A DNA stretch of 64,000 nucleotides, from contig JAFECH010000349.1 of the NCBI GenBank assembly GCA_018242255.1, positions 1-64,000 of the forward strand. The letters run 5' to 3'. Made by a program: the position numbers and the translations under genes. The stretch is from Pseudomonadota bacterium. Lineage in GTDB: Bacteria; Pseudomonadota; Alphaproteobacteria; Rhizobiales; Hyphomicrobiaceae. Each line of letters starts with the position of its first letter. The first letter of the stretch is position 1. Under the pieces are notes generated by a model. The model worked only from the letters and a program-made list of their open reading frames with translations, was not told the origin of the DNA and made no database searches. Positions 44,067 to 54,268 of this stretch are shown here, piece by piece.

Positions 44067-44870
44067 TTAAAGCGCAATTCCTAATACGTCGGTCATACCA
44101 TAAAGACCTGGTGCACGGTCTTTTGTCCAAAGCGCGGCTTTGACGGCGCCGCGGGCGAAAATTCCCCGGTCGGTTGCGCTGTGGGTCAGTTCGATGCGTT
44201 CACCTTCGCCTGCAAACATAACCGTGTGCTCACCGACGACGGTGCCGCCTCGCAACGTGGCGAAACCGATATCACCTCTTCGGCGCGGGCCGGTCACGCC
44301 ATCGCGGACGCGAACGGAATGGCCACGGAGGTCGAGGCCACGGCCCGCGGCTGCGGCCTCACCCAGCATCAAGGCCGTTCCCGACGGGGCGTCGACCTTC
44401 ATGCGGTGATGCATTTCAACAATTTCGATGTCGAAGTCGTTCCCGAGCGCAGCTGCAGCTTGACGCGTCAAAGCCACGAGCAGGTTGACGCCAAGGCTCA
44501 TATTGCCAGCCTTGACGATGGCCGTTTCCTTAGCAGTGGCCGCAATAGCTGCTTCGGCAGCGGCATCGAAACCGGTTGTGCCGATGATGGCGGCCGTTTT
44601 GGATTGAGCCGCGAGACGTGCAAACTCGACGCTCGCCTTGGGAACCGTGAAATCGACGATGGCATCGGAGGCGGCGATGACGGCTGCGGCGTCGTCACTG
44701 ACGGTCAAGCCGATCGGCTCAAGGCCGGCAAGTTCGCCGATATCCTTGCCGACAACCGCAGAACCTGCCATTTCGGTCGCGCCGCTGATTGTACAGCCGG
44801 GATCAGCCGCAATCGCGCGTATCAGTTCGCGGCCCATGCGGCCAGCCGCGCCCATGACGGCGATCTTCAT
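44067..44870 (-). CDS. dapB: 4-hydroxy-tetrahydrodipicolinate reductase
   Basis: A 267-residue enzyme of the diaminopimelate pathway. The nucleotide motif is VMGAAGRMGRELI, the catalytic region is EMHHRMKVDAPSGTAL (His/His/Lys), and IGFATLRGGTVVGEHTV follows. ATG 44870 has a GGAG site; the in-frame ATG ten codons upstream is less likely. It is transcribed with gpmA. Confidence 0.96.
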   Translation of the reverse strand: MKIAVMGAAGRMGRELIRAIAADPGCTISGATEMAGSAVVGKDIGELAGLEPIGLTVSDDAAAVIAASDAIVDFTVPKASVEFARLAAQSKTAAIIGTTGFDAAAEAAIAATAKETAIVKAGNMSLGVNLLVALTRQAAAALGNDFDIEIVEMHHRMKVDAPSGTALMLGEAAAAGRGLDLRGHSVRVRDGVTGPRRRGDIGFATLRGGTVVGEHTVMFAGEGERIELTHSATDRGIFARGAVKAALWTKDRAPGLYGMTDVLGIAL

Positions 44871-45007
44871 ATCATCTCCGGTTCGCTCGATGATTGCCAT
44901 TCGGCGGGCCGATATAGCAACGTCATTACGCGAGCGTAAAGAGTATGGCTCCGAAAATCGCCGCCGCGTCGTTTAAAAAGAGGTGTTTGGTTGACTTCGG
45001 TCAAATA

Positions 45008-45541
45008 TCAGGCAGTCGTCTTGGCCCGCTGAAGCGCCTTCACGATTAGGTCGCGCGCCTCATCGGCATGGCCCCAATGGTCGATCTTGACCCATTTGCC
45101 CGGCTCGAGATCCTTATAGTGGGCGAAGAAATGCTCGATCTGCTCGATCGAGATGTTCGGCAGGTCGCTGTAGGTCTTCACCGTATCATAACGCTTGGTG
45201 AGCTTGCTCGACGGTACGGCAATGATCTTTTCGTCCTGACCACCATCGTCTTCCATCACCAGTACGCCGACAGGGCGGCAGTTGATGACCGCGCCAGGAA
45301 AGATCGCACGGGTATTGCAAACAAGAACGTCGATCGGGTCGCCGTCCGACGACAGCGTATGCGGGACGAAGCCGTAGTTTCCGGGATAGCGCATCGGCGT
45401 ATACAGGAAGCGGTCGACATAAAGGGCGCCTGACGCCTTATCCATTTCGTATTTGATCGGCTCACCGCCGACGGGAACTTCGATCACGACGTTGATATCG
45501 TCGGGCGGATTTTTGCCGGGCTGAATTGCGTCGAGACGCAT
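45008..45541 (-). CDS. ppa: Inorganic pyrophosphatase
   Basis: A 177-residue family I pyrophosphatase. The metal-binding aspartates lie in DGDPIDVLV and [11 protein letters not shown], with [13 protein letters not shown] preceding them. It drives biosynthesis by hydrolysing pyrophosphate. ATG 45541 follows a GAGG site. It stands alone, upstream of dapB by about 140 bases. Confidence 0.97.
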   Translation of the reverse strand: MRLDAIQPGKNPPDDINVVIEVPVGGEPIKYEMDKASGALYVDRFLYTPMRYPGNYGFVPHTLSSDGDPIDVLVCNTRAIFPGAVINCRPVGVLVMEDDGGQDEKIIAVPSSKLTKRYDTVKTYSDLPNISIEQIEHFFAHYKDLEPGKWVKIDHWGHADEARDLIVKALQRAKTTA

Positions 45542-45688
45542 GGGAGATGACCTCAAATCAAATCATTCGGTTCGGGGGCCACACTTGCCGGGAAAGTGCG
45601 GGGCGCACAACCGCTCTTAGGTCGCACACCGGCGTAGAAAAAGTAAAAAAATACGGCGCTGTGGGGGAGAAATCGGAAATTCAGCCGG

Positions 45689-46195
45689 TTACCACTCGAA
45701 GGCGATCCGGGTGCTTAATTCTTTACCAAATCGGACGCATGAGCGGCGCGTCGCGCGGCCGCCGCAGCGACGGTAGAAAGCACAGGCCTTTTCATTGCCT
45801 TCCAGCGCCCACACGATCAGCCGTTCGAGGTCCAGCGCGTCGAGTGTTGCGCGGCAGGCTTCAAACAAATGCTCGCCCAACCCCAGGCCCTGATAGACTG
45901 GCGCGAGATAAAGTTCATAGATTTCGCCGATGTCGCGCCCGCCGCCGCGCGCGCGTCCGCACGTGGCATACCCGGCGATGGTCTCGCCGTGCAGGACGAC
46001 GAGCAGATTGCGTTCGGAGGAAATGGCTCGCCGCCACCAAGTGGCGTCGCGGCGCAAGATTTCGCGTTCTAGATAAAGGGCAGGGAGAATGCCGGTGTAA
46101 GCGAGGCGCCAGGAGTCGCGATATATAACTGCCAGCGCGGCGGCATCGGCGGGCCGGGCATTGCGGACAGAAACCTCAAGCCTCTGGTTCAGCAT
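45689..46195 (-). CDS. GNAT-family N-acetyltransferase
   Basis: A 168-residue GNAT protein. VRNARPADAAALAVIYRDSW is the first strand and helix; the acetyl-CoA motif A is ELYLAPVYQGLGLGEHLF (Q/RxxGxG/A form), followed by ALEGNEKACAFYRRCGG. Substrate unknown; the pattern is common in RimI-like and small-molecule acetyltransferases. A perfect inverted repeat lies in its leader at 46203-46221. Confidence 0.83.
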   Translation of the reverse strand: MLNQRLEVSVRNARPADAAALAVIYRDSWRLAYTGILPALYLEREILRRDATWWRRAISSERNLLVVLHGETIAGYATCGRARGGGRDIGEIYELYLAPVYQGLGLGEHLFEACRATLDALDLERLIVWALEGNEKACAFYRRCGGRATRRSCVRFGKELSTRIAFEW

Positions 46196-46202
46196 ACGAG
46201 CA

Positions 46203-46221
46203 CTCTAACTCCAAGTTAGAG
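46203..46221 (-). promoter_or_regulatory. Perfect inverted repeat in the GNAT gene leader
   Basis: Eight-base arms CTCTAACT and AGTTAGAG flank a three-base centre, seven bases before the GNAT ATG. On the transcript the only Shine-Dalgarno-like GGAG falls in the loop and right arm, so a hairpin would hide it. The 19-base dyad also has the look of a MarR- or TetR-type operator. Which applies cannot be told. Confidence 0.5.
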
Positions 46222-46250
46222 AAAAGGCACCACATCTCGCGGCATCTTGT

Positions 46251-46284
46251 AAAAATAAAAAAGACGCGGAGAAGGATCTCCGCG
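46251..46284 (-). terminator. Rho-independent terminator of the phasin gene
   Basis: On the minus strand an 8-bp CGCGGAGA/TCTCCGCG stem with a four-base loop is followed by a T-rich tract (TTTTTTATTTTT after CT). It lies about 75 bases past the phasin stop and just ahead of the GNAT leader. Confidence 0.88.
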
Positions 46285-46358
46285 CCTGATGTTGAATGGA
46301 AGTGCCCCACTCGACGCTTGCTTTGCGCAATGCATCGTTAGTCGTATCAGCGTAGCCG

Positions 46359-46835
46359 TTAGCCGGCAGTCTTGAACTGCTCGAAGGACTTCGTCGTTGC
46401 TGCGCCGACCGTCTCGAGCGCCTGCTTCGTGACTTTGCTCGAAAGCTCGAAGAGCTCTTTCGACTGCGAGCCGGCGACAGCGAACTGCTGCTGCCAGTAG
46501 TTGGCCTGCAAGCGAGCGATTTCCGGGAAGGTGCGCGCGCGTGCCATCGCCTGAGCTGCTTCGAAAGCCGCTTCGGTGTTGGCGAGCGTGTTGGCGACGA
46601 TCTTCTCGCCGATCGACTTGGCGCCGGCCTGAGTCGTCAGCATCACTTCTTCCGCGACCTTGGCGTTGTCTTTCGCCATGGCGGTGAACTTATGGTAGGC
46701 GTCACGCGATTTTGCGATGGCGTCTTCGGCGAAGGCGGAAATGTTCTCGGGGACTTTGGCGTCCTTGCCGGCAGTAAACATTTCCTGAGCCTGCTTGGTG
46801 AAGTCTTGGACTTGGCGAGTGAAAGCGTCGGTCAT
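46359..46835 (-). CDS. Phasin family protein
   Basis: A 158-residue, almost wholly helical amphipathic protein without signal peptide. FAEDAIAKSRDAYHKF and FEAAQAMARARTFPEIARLQANYW are typical of phasin_2 proteins. Phasins coat polyhydroxyalkanoate granules and limit their size. It has a good AGGAG ribosome site, a strong terminator and an A+T-rich upstream region with repeats, suggesting high and regulated expression. No pha genes lie nearby. Confidence 0.88.
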   Translation of the reverse strand: MTDAFTRQVQDFTKQAQEMFTAGKDAKVPENISAFAEDAIAKSRDAYHKFTAMAKDNAKVAEEVMLTTQAGAKSIGEKIVANTLANTEAAFEAAQAMARARTFPEIARLQANYWQQQFAVAGSQSKELFELSSKVTKQALETVGAATTKSFEQFKTAG

Positions 46836-46920
46836 GGGGTCACTCCTGAAAATATTTTATGATCGTGGATCTGAAATTTTGTTGTCTGGCGCCCGACGGC
46901 AAAACCAGTGGTGAATATAT

Positions 46921-46945
46921 ATGCAATTTCATTGTGCGATGCAAT
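46921..46945. promoter_or_regulatory. ATGCAAT repeats upstream of the phasin gene
   Basis: The 264-base gap between the phasin start and the helicase gene end is A+T-rich and has no gene. It holds two ATGCAAT copies 18 bases apart (46921-46927, 46939-46945) with an ATTGTGC partner between them, giving partial dyads. They may be binding sites for a PhaR-type granule-sensing repressor; that is inference. Confidence 0.3.
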
Positions 46946-47099
46946 ATCTTTTTGCCGTGCACCTGTGAAATGGGGTTTTCAGACTCGCAAATCGCGTCCT
47001 TATGACCCGAACATGATCATGCGTTGACCCAATCGGGCAGGTCGCTGCTATCCTTTTGTTCGCACTTGCGAAATGATATTCGAGCCAAACCCCTCGATT

Positions 47100-48398
47100 T
47101 CAAAGTTTCGAAAAAACATCGCGGTAGCCGACTGCGCTGGGATCGAACATTATGTCGCGGCGGGTCAGCGGGCGGGCAAGCACCAAGCCCTCGAGCGTCC
47201 GGCAGCGGGACAAAGCGACGTAGGTCTGGCCGTGCGCAAAAGTCCCCGAACCCAGATCGATATACACCTTATCCAGGGTCAGACCCTGAGCTTTATGGAT
47301 AGTCAGGGCCCACGCGAGGCGGAGCGGGAACTGCTTGAACGTTCCGGCGATGGTTTCGACGATCTTTTCCTGCGACTGGTCGAAGGCATAGCGGCGGTGT
47401 TCCCAGGCGACCTGCTCGACCTCGTATTCCTTGCCCGCCACTTCGATGAAGATTTGTTTTTCTGTCAGGCGTGAGACGCGAGCGATGGTGCCGTTGACCC
47501 AACGGCGGTCCGGGTCGTTGCGCAACATCATGACTTTGGCGCCGGGCTTCAGTTCGAGGGCGGTTTCGGCCGGCTGGACGTTCGACGCGAACTCACCGGT
47601 GATGTTGGCGTCGAAGCGGTTGGCGCGGCCGGGAAGGGCTTCGAGATAGGCGGTGTTGATGCGCTTTGCTGCGGCGTTCGTCGTCGTCAGGATGACGAAC
47701 GGCTCGCCTTCCGACAGCGTGCGGATGGGGCTGACGCGTTTGTTTATGAAAGCAAGGTCGTCGTCGCTGACGTTGCCCTCGCGCACGGCATTCAAGACGT
47801 GAATGAGGGCGTCATCCGTTTGACGGAAGATCTGCTCCAGTTCGAGAAGCGCAGTGCCGGCGCCTTCGCGAAGGGCCGGTATCGAGAAAAAGAATGGGCT
47901 GCCGTGTTCTTCGGTCAAATGCGCGAGAACTTCACGCTCCTGCACGACGGGCGGGAGCTGATGTAGATCAGCAAATAAAAGGAGGCGGGCACCGCCGAAC
48001 GGTTCGCGCGGGCGGCCGCGGTTGACGCGCAGCGCTTTGTCGATCGCCCACATCATATCGGACCGCACCATCGAGGCTTCGTCGATGACGACGAAGTCGA
48101 GCTTGCGCATGACGCGGCCGTTGCGGCTGCGCTTGATGTCGTTTTCCTGGATGAGACGCGGCGGGAAGCCGAAAAACGAATGGATCGTCTGGCCGCCAAT
48201 GTTGATGGCGGCGAGACCGGTCGGCGCCAGGACGACCATGCGGTCCTCGTAGGCGTCACGAAGCGCTTTCAGCAGCGTCGACTTGCCGGTTCCGGCGCGG
48301 CCGGTGACGAAGAGATTGCCGCCGTTGTCTTCGGCCACAAAAGCGGCGGCGCGTTCAAACGCTGGTGTCGGCGTGATGCCGTCAGGCCAAGCGATCAC
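47100..48398 (-). CDS. Pif1/RecD-like superfamily 1 helicase
   Basis: A 432-residue ATPase. Walker A is TGRAGTGKST (about residues 32-41), Walker B FVVIDEASM, then ADLHQLPPV with motif III, and motifs V-VI near the C-terminus (LTIHKAQGLTLD, TYVALSRCRTLEGL). This is the pattern of bacterial Pif1-like 5'-3' helicases, at the compact end of the size range. It may act on G-quadruplexes or stalled forks; no partner genes are adjacent. Confidence 0.85.
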   Translation of the reverse strand: MIAWPDGITPTPAFERAAAFVAEDNGGNLFVTGRAGTGKSTLLKALRDAYEDRMVVLAPTGLAAINIGGQTIHSFFGFPPRLIQENDIKRSRNGRVMRKLDFVVIDEASMVRSDMMWAIDKALRVNRGRPREPFGGARLLLFADLHQLPPVVQEREVLAHLTEEHGSPFFFSIPALREGAGTALLELEQIFRQTDDALIHVLNAVREGNVSDDDLAFINKRVSPIRTLSEGEPFVILTTTNAAAKRINTAYLEALPGRANRFDANITGEFASNVQPAETALELKPGAKVMMLRNDPDRRWVNGTIARVSRLTEKQIFIEVAGKEYEVEQVAWEHRRYAFDQSQEKIVETIAGTFKQFPLRLAWALTIHKAQGLTLDKVYIDLGSGTFAHGQTYVALSRCRTLEGLVLARPLTRRDIMFDPSAVGYRDVFSKL

Positions 48399-48616
48399 CA
48401 GCGGCCTCGCGGAGACAAGCGCTTATCAGCAGTTATTGAAGATTGGAGCATTCTCAGAGCGTTCCGCCGTGGGCCTTGCGCACGAAGTCATGAGGCCCGA
48501 ATGAAGAGAAATCAAACGCGGTCGCTTAAGTCAAATTGCAGGCACGAGCCCAAAGCGGTTGGCCATAAAGCGCAGACGGCCACCGGGCCGTCCGCGCAAA
48601 AATCCTGAGCGTGAAA

Positions 48617-48871
48617 TCAGTCTGCGCTCATGTTGAGAAGCTTGAAGTCTTTGTCGAACTTCAGGTCATAGGCGCCGTTCTTACACTTGGCGTCGTCAAG
48701 CTCGAAGACACCGGTTCCTTCGGTTTCCTTTTCCCACTTGCCGCCGTCGCAGCCCAAGGCAGAGGCCGCAGCCGTAGCGCTCTTCATTTCGTCCTCGGTG
48801 AGGGGCGTGTCTGCAAAAGCCGGAATGGCCATCGCGAACACCGCACCAGCAACGATGGTGAAACGTTTCAT
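48617..48871 (-). CDS. Small exported PepSY-like protein
   Basis: An 84-residue protein with a signal peptide (residues 1-20, cleavage after AFA). The mature part, TPLTEDEMKSATAAASALGC then YDLKFDKDFKLLNMSAD, resembles a PepSY-like domain, in which a helix precedes a short hairpin. Two cysteines (about residues 41 and 62) could form a disulfide. Function is unknown. It lies alone on the minus strand between the helicase gene and typA. Confidence 0.6.
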   Translation of the reverse strand: MKRFTIVAGAVFAMAIPAFADTPLTEDEMKSATAAASALGCDGGKWEKETEGTGVFELDDAKCKNGAYDLKFDKDFKLLNMSAD

Positions 48872-48989
48872 CAGGTCTCTCTCCTATGACATGGTCTCGA
48901 CCATTGTCATTTGTGGCGGAGATTGACCTGTTCAACCCGGGAATTTTTCCCCGAGTTTTCAAAACAGACGGAATGAACTTGCGTTATGA

Positions 48990-50813
<1,824 letters not shown>

Positions 50814-51011
50814 TTGAAACCTGAGGTTATGGGAAGCGCCGCGGGCCATGCCACTGCGGCGCAATATTGGCCTCGCACCTAGCATGGCGGGGTGGTGCAG
50901 GGCTAGGGCGGCTCGCAATAAGTTGGGTGCGGCTTAACAGTCAAACAAGGGTTTCGCCGTCGGATTTGGCACGGAATTTGTCTCGGGGAAGATCAGAATG
51001 GGGCGAGCCGA

Positions 51012-51791
51012 TCAGCGGCGCGGCGTGGCGCGGGCTTCGCTGGTGGTTTCCTCCTGGTCGCGCAGCTTCGTCAAAAACGCCTCGATATCAGGCCGAGGCG
51101 ATGGCTCGCGGCCGAGCTTTTTGCGCTGATATTCTTCCATGACGCGGGCCGACACGGCGGCGCCGGGCGTCTTGAGGCGGCGGCTTCCGGCGATCAGCAG
51201 CGGATGCTGCGGTTCTTCCAGGTCGAGTTCTTCGAGGAAGGTTTCACGAAGCGCATAGAACGCCTGCAGAATGGCGTCCCGAACGAGAGCTTTTTTCTCT
51301 TTCGTGATGTCGTTCGCGACGCGTGGGTCCAAAGTCTGCAGCGCGCGGCGCATGTCGTGCAGAGGTGCATAAGGGTAGAGTCCGACGAGGCCGTCGGTCT
51401 CACCGGCGTTGCGATAGACGATGCGCATCGTGTCGACGGTTTCGCTGACCTTGTAATAGGCGGCGAGGTAATCATCGGTCGCGAGATAGGGTTTTTCGCA
51501 GGTCGAAAGCAGGACTGATTTGGTGCGCACGATATTGCGCCATTCCTCTTCCAGGCTTTCGACGAAGTTGGAACGCTTCTGGTAGATGTTCGAAATATAG
51601 GCGACACCGCCCGTCGCAATCAGCAACGACATGTCACGCATGAAGTCATAAAAGTTGTTGGCGGCGGAAATGACGAACGGGGGAATGCCGGGGATGTCGT
51701 TGGCGAATTTCGAGGCGAGCAGCAGCAGCAACACCAGTCCCAGCAGCCAATAGAGCCGCGTGAGCGTGCGGTTGACGGAGACGCGGGTCAT
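51012..51791 (-). CDS. Unknown membrane protein with two N-terminal helices
   Basis: A 259-residue protein with hydrophobic stretches at about residues 11-30 and 54-70, then a long charged helical cytoplasmic region (RSNFVESLEEEWRNIVRTK, DITKEKKALVRDAILQAFYAL). No motif recognised. ATG 51791 follows GTG 51794. It is followed by a site-2 protease gene about 70 bases upstream on the same strand; a shared role is only a possibility. Confidence 0.6.
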   Translation of the reverse strand: MTRVSVNRTLTRLYWLLGLVLLLLLASKFANDIPGIPPFVISAANNFYDFMRDMSLLIATGGVAYISNIYQKRSNFVESLEEEWRNIVRTKSVLLSTCEKPYLATDDYLAAYYKVSETVDTMRIVYRNAGETDGLVGLYPYAPLHDMRRALQTLDPRVANDITKEKKALVRDAILQAFYALRETFLEELDLEEPQHPLLIAGSRRLKTPGAAVSARVMEEYQRKKLGREPSPRPDIEAFLTKLRDQEETTSEARATPRR

Positions 51792-51865
51792 CACTGGCTC
51801 CCGGCGAAGGCGTTAAAGTGGCGGCCAGATATGCACGGAGATAAGACGCTTTTGCAATCGTTGCG

Positions 51866-52594
51866 CTAGTGATCTTCGGCGTCGGCGGGGCGCTTCAGAA
51901 TGGCCCAGTTCATAATGGCAATCTGTGCGCCGATCAAAAGCAGGACCAGATTGTGACCGAAGCTCGCGTAGGCGGTGTAGGCGCTCCACACACCGACGGC
52001 AACGCCAAGCAGCGCAATCGCGCGGATCGCAAAGGTGCGGGACAGGATTGCGCCAAGCACGTCGCGATAAATCCGGCCGCCGTCGAGCGGGAACGCCGGA
52101 AGAAGGTTGAACACCAGCATCGCGAGGTTGATGCGCGCCAGCATGAAAGCGGCGTAAATGGCCCACGGATTGTTCGCGAGCCATGGCTCCGGATCGATCG
52201 GACCGAATTGCCCCATGATGCCGATTTCGGGCCGGCCGAGCACGTGCCAGCACAAAAGAAACAGCAGACCATTGGTCAGCGGGCCCGCAAACAGGATCAG
52301 AATATTCGCGAGCGTGGAGGGTGGCGCTTGCAGCATTCGCGCGTAGCCGTAGAAGCCGCCAACCAGAATTTCGCCGACAGGTACGCGAAAGAGGCGCGCG
52401 ATCGTCGCGTGCCCGAGTTCGTGCAACAGCACCGACAGAAATACGCCGATCACCAGGATCGCGAAGGTATTGGGCGAATTCTGAAAGACATTCCACAAAA
52501 AAATCGGCACCAAAATGAAAGTGATGTCGACTTTGATCGGGATGCCGCCGAGCCGGAACAGCTCCAGTCTCGGGGTGTCGCTAAGAAAATTCAT
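51866..52594 (-). CDS. Site-2 protease-like zinc metalloprotease (M50)
   Basis: A 242-residue intramembrane protease with about six helices. The zinc site is HELGH (His58, Glu59, His62) and the third ligand Asp171 is in LLPAFPLDGGRI. It lacks CBS and PDZ domains, so it belongs to the minimal branch. Substrates are unknown; relatives cleave anti-sigma factors or signal peptides within the membrane. Confidence 0.86.
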   Translation of the reverse strand: MNFLSDTPRLELFRLGGIPIKVDITFILVPIFLWNVFQNSPNTFAILVIGVFLSVLLHELGHATIARLFRVPVGEILVGGFYGYARMLQAPPSTLANILILFAGPLTNGLLFLLCWHVLGRPEIGIMGQFGPIDPEPWLANNPWAIYAAFMLARINLAMLVFNLLPAFPLDGGRIYRDVLGAILSRTFAIRAIALLGVAVGVWSAYTAYASFGHNLVLLLIGAQIAIMNWAILKRPADAEDH

Positions 52595-52647
52595 GATGGT
52601 CCGCCGGGATGCGCACTCGGGTGTTGATGCCGCCTGACGGCTTCAAG

Positions 52648-53172
52648 CTATTCAGCCTGACGGATCGTGAATTTGATCGCATCTTTCTTGACGTTGCTGA
52701 TCTCGACCGTGAAAGGACCGGGATCGAGATTGAAGCGGACGCTTTTGCGAAGGCCGTCGCAATCAGATTTGCCGCTGTGCGCCGTCGGTTTGAGAGCTTT
52801 GCCGTCCTTGACGACATCGACCCAGGCGGCTGCGTCCATAGACACCTGATAGGAGCCGGGCGCGCTGCTGGGGCTGTCGAAATTGACGATGCCGCCGTAA
52901 GCCTCGCCCTGCAGTTTGTGCCGGCCGGTCGGTGCGACCGGAAACGAGACGGCGCTCATCGGTTCGAGTGCAAGCTTCATGGCTTTTTCCGGAGGCGAGG
53001 CAAGCTTGCCACCGGAAGCGACGTCCTGGCTTTCCGCCTTCATCCATTTGAGTTCGGTCGTGATGGGCCACGAGAAGCTGTTGCAACCGCCTGTTTCTGC
53101 CGCAAACGCTTGAGCAGAAGCCGCCAGCGCGAAAGCACCGACCAAAACGGAAAGAAAGCGCGTCTTGTTCAT
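52648..53172 (-). CDS. Exported protein of unknown function
   Basis: A 174-residue protein with a signal peptide (cleavage near AFAAE). The mature part includes CNSFSWPITTELKWMKAES, GGIVNFDSPSSAPGSYQVSMD and FTVEISNVKKDAIKFTIRQ, suggesting a beta-sandwich. Two cysteines. No family recognised; the FTVEISN/IKFTI ending recalls proteins that bind small ligands outside the cytoplasm, but this is weak. It starts one base after the stop of the Mop protein gene, so the pair is probably co-translated. Confidence 0.65.
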   Translation of the reverse strand: MNKTRFLSVLVGAFALAASAQAFAAETGGCNSFSWPITTELKWMKAESQDVASGGKLASPPEKAMKLALEPMSAVSFPVAPTGRHKLQGEAYGGIVNFDSPSSAPGSYQVSMDAAAWVDVVKDGKALKPTAHSGKSDCDGLRKSVRFNLDPGPFTVEISNVKKDAIKFTIRQAE

Positions 53173-53173
53173 C

Positions 53174-53380
53174 TCATTCCACCGCAACCATTACATCGGA
53201 AGACTTTATCACCGCCGAGGCCGCCATGCCTTTAACGAGGCCAAGATCGTCTACAGCCTCATTGGTGATCGAAGCTGTGACGATCGTGCCGCCGACATCG
53301 ATGCGCACGTGGGCTGTAGTTGCGCCCTTCGTGACTTCGACGATCTTTCCCTTCAGCACGTTTCGCGCACTAATTTTCAT
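53174..53380 (-). CDS. Stand-alone TOBE/Mop molybdopterin- or oxyanion-binding protein
   Basis: A 68-residue single Mop domain: MKISARNVLKGKIVEVTKGATTAHVRI, then TIVTASITNEAVDDLGLVKG and ASAVIKSSDVMVAV, given in parts. Mop proteins form hexamers that store molybdate or tungstate. The ribosome site AGGAG fixes ATG 53380. No mod transporter genes are nearby. It is upstream of and tightly linked to the exported unknown at 52.6 kb. Confidence 0.88.
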   Translation of the reverse strand: MKISARNVLKGKIVEVTKGATTAHVRIDVGGTIVTASITNEAVDDLGLVKGMAASAVIKSSDVMVAVE

Positions 53381-53407
53381 GACGCTCTCCTGCATGTCGC
53401 GCAGTAA

Positions 53408-54268
53408 TCAAATGATGCTCTTAGCATAGAGATCCGTGCGGCGGTCACGGAAGAATCCCCAGTCGGCGCGATAGCTTTCGATCAGGTCCAGGTCGAACGT
53501 GTGCACGAGCACGCCCTCGTCATCGGCATCGAACTTCTGAACAAGTTCGCCGCGATGGTCGCTGATGAACGAGTGACCGTAAAATTTCTGCTTCACGCCG
53601 TCGTTGTCTTCGAGGCCGGTGCGATTGGCGGCGACGATCGGCACGGCGTTCGACACGGCATGACCCTGCATAGCGCGCTGCCACTGCAGATGTGTGTCGA
53701 GGCTCGCATCATACGGCTCAGAGCCGATGGCGGTCGGATAAAAGAGGACTTCGGCGCCCTGCAAGACCATGGCGCGGGCAGTTTCCGGATACCACTGGTC
53801 CCAGCAGATCCCGACGCCGATCTTGCCGTGCTTGGTGTTCCACGCCTTGAAGCCGGTATCGCCGGGGCGGAAATAATACTTCTCCTGATAGCCCGGACCG
53901 TCTGGAATGTGGCTCTTGCGATAGACGCCGAGGATTTCGCCGTCGGCATCGGCGATGGCGATGCTGTTGTAATAGCGCGGGCCGTCCTTCTCGAAGAACG
54001 AGATCGGAATGACGACGTTCAGCGACTTCGCAAGCTCGCGCAGCCGCAACACTGCCGGGTGTTCCATAATTGGCCGAGCCGTCTCGAACCACTTCGGGTC
54101 CTGCCGCGTGCAGAAGTAGATGCCTTCAAAAAGCTCCGATGGCAAAATCACTTCGGCGCCACGCCCTGCCGCTTCACGGACGAACATTTCCGTCTTGGCG
54201 ATGTTGGTTTCGAGGTCCGGACCGTAAGAGGTTTGAATGCTCCCAACGGTGATCGAGCGTCGCGCCAT
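53408..54268 (-). CDS. aguB: N-carbamoylputrescine amidase
   Basis: A 286-residue nitrilase-family enzyme producing putrescine, CO2 and ammonia. The catalytic triad is visible: Glu in LPSELFEG, Lys in YRKSHIPDGPGYQEKYYF, and Cys in GVGICWDQWYPE. The last two motifs are specific to this subfamily. Its ATG directly follows the stop of aguA. The pair converts agmatine to putrescine. Confidence 0.95.
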   Translation of the reverse strand: MARRSITVGSIQTSYGPDLETNIAKTEMFVREAAGRGAEVILPSELFEGIYFCTRQDPKWFETARPIMEHPAVLRLRELAKSLNVVIPISFFEKDGPRYYNSIAIADADGEILGVYRKSHIPDGPGYQEKYYFRPGDTGFKAWNTKHGKIGVGICWDQWYPETARAMVLQGAEVLFYPTAIGSEPYDASLDTHLQWQRAMQGHAVSNAVPIVAANRTGLEDNDGVKQKFYGHSFISDHRGELVQKFDADDEGVLVHTFDLDLIESYRADWGFFRDRRTDLYAKSII

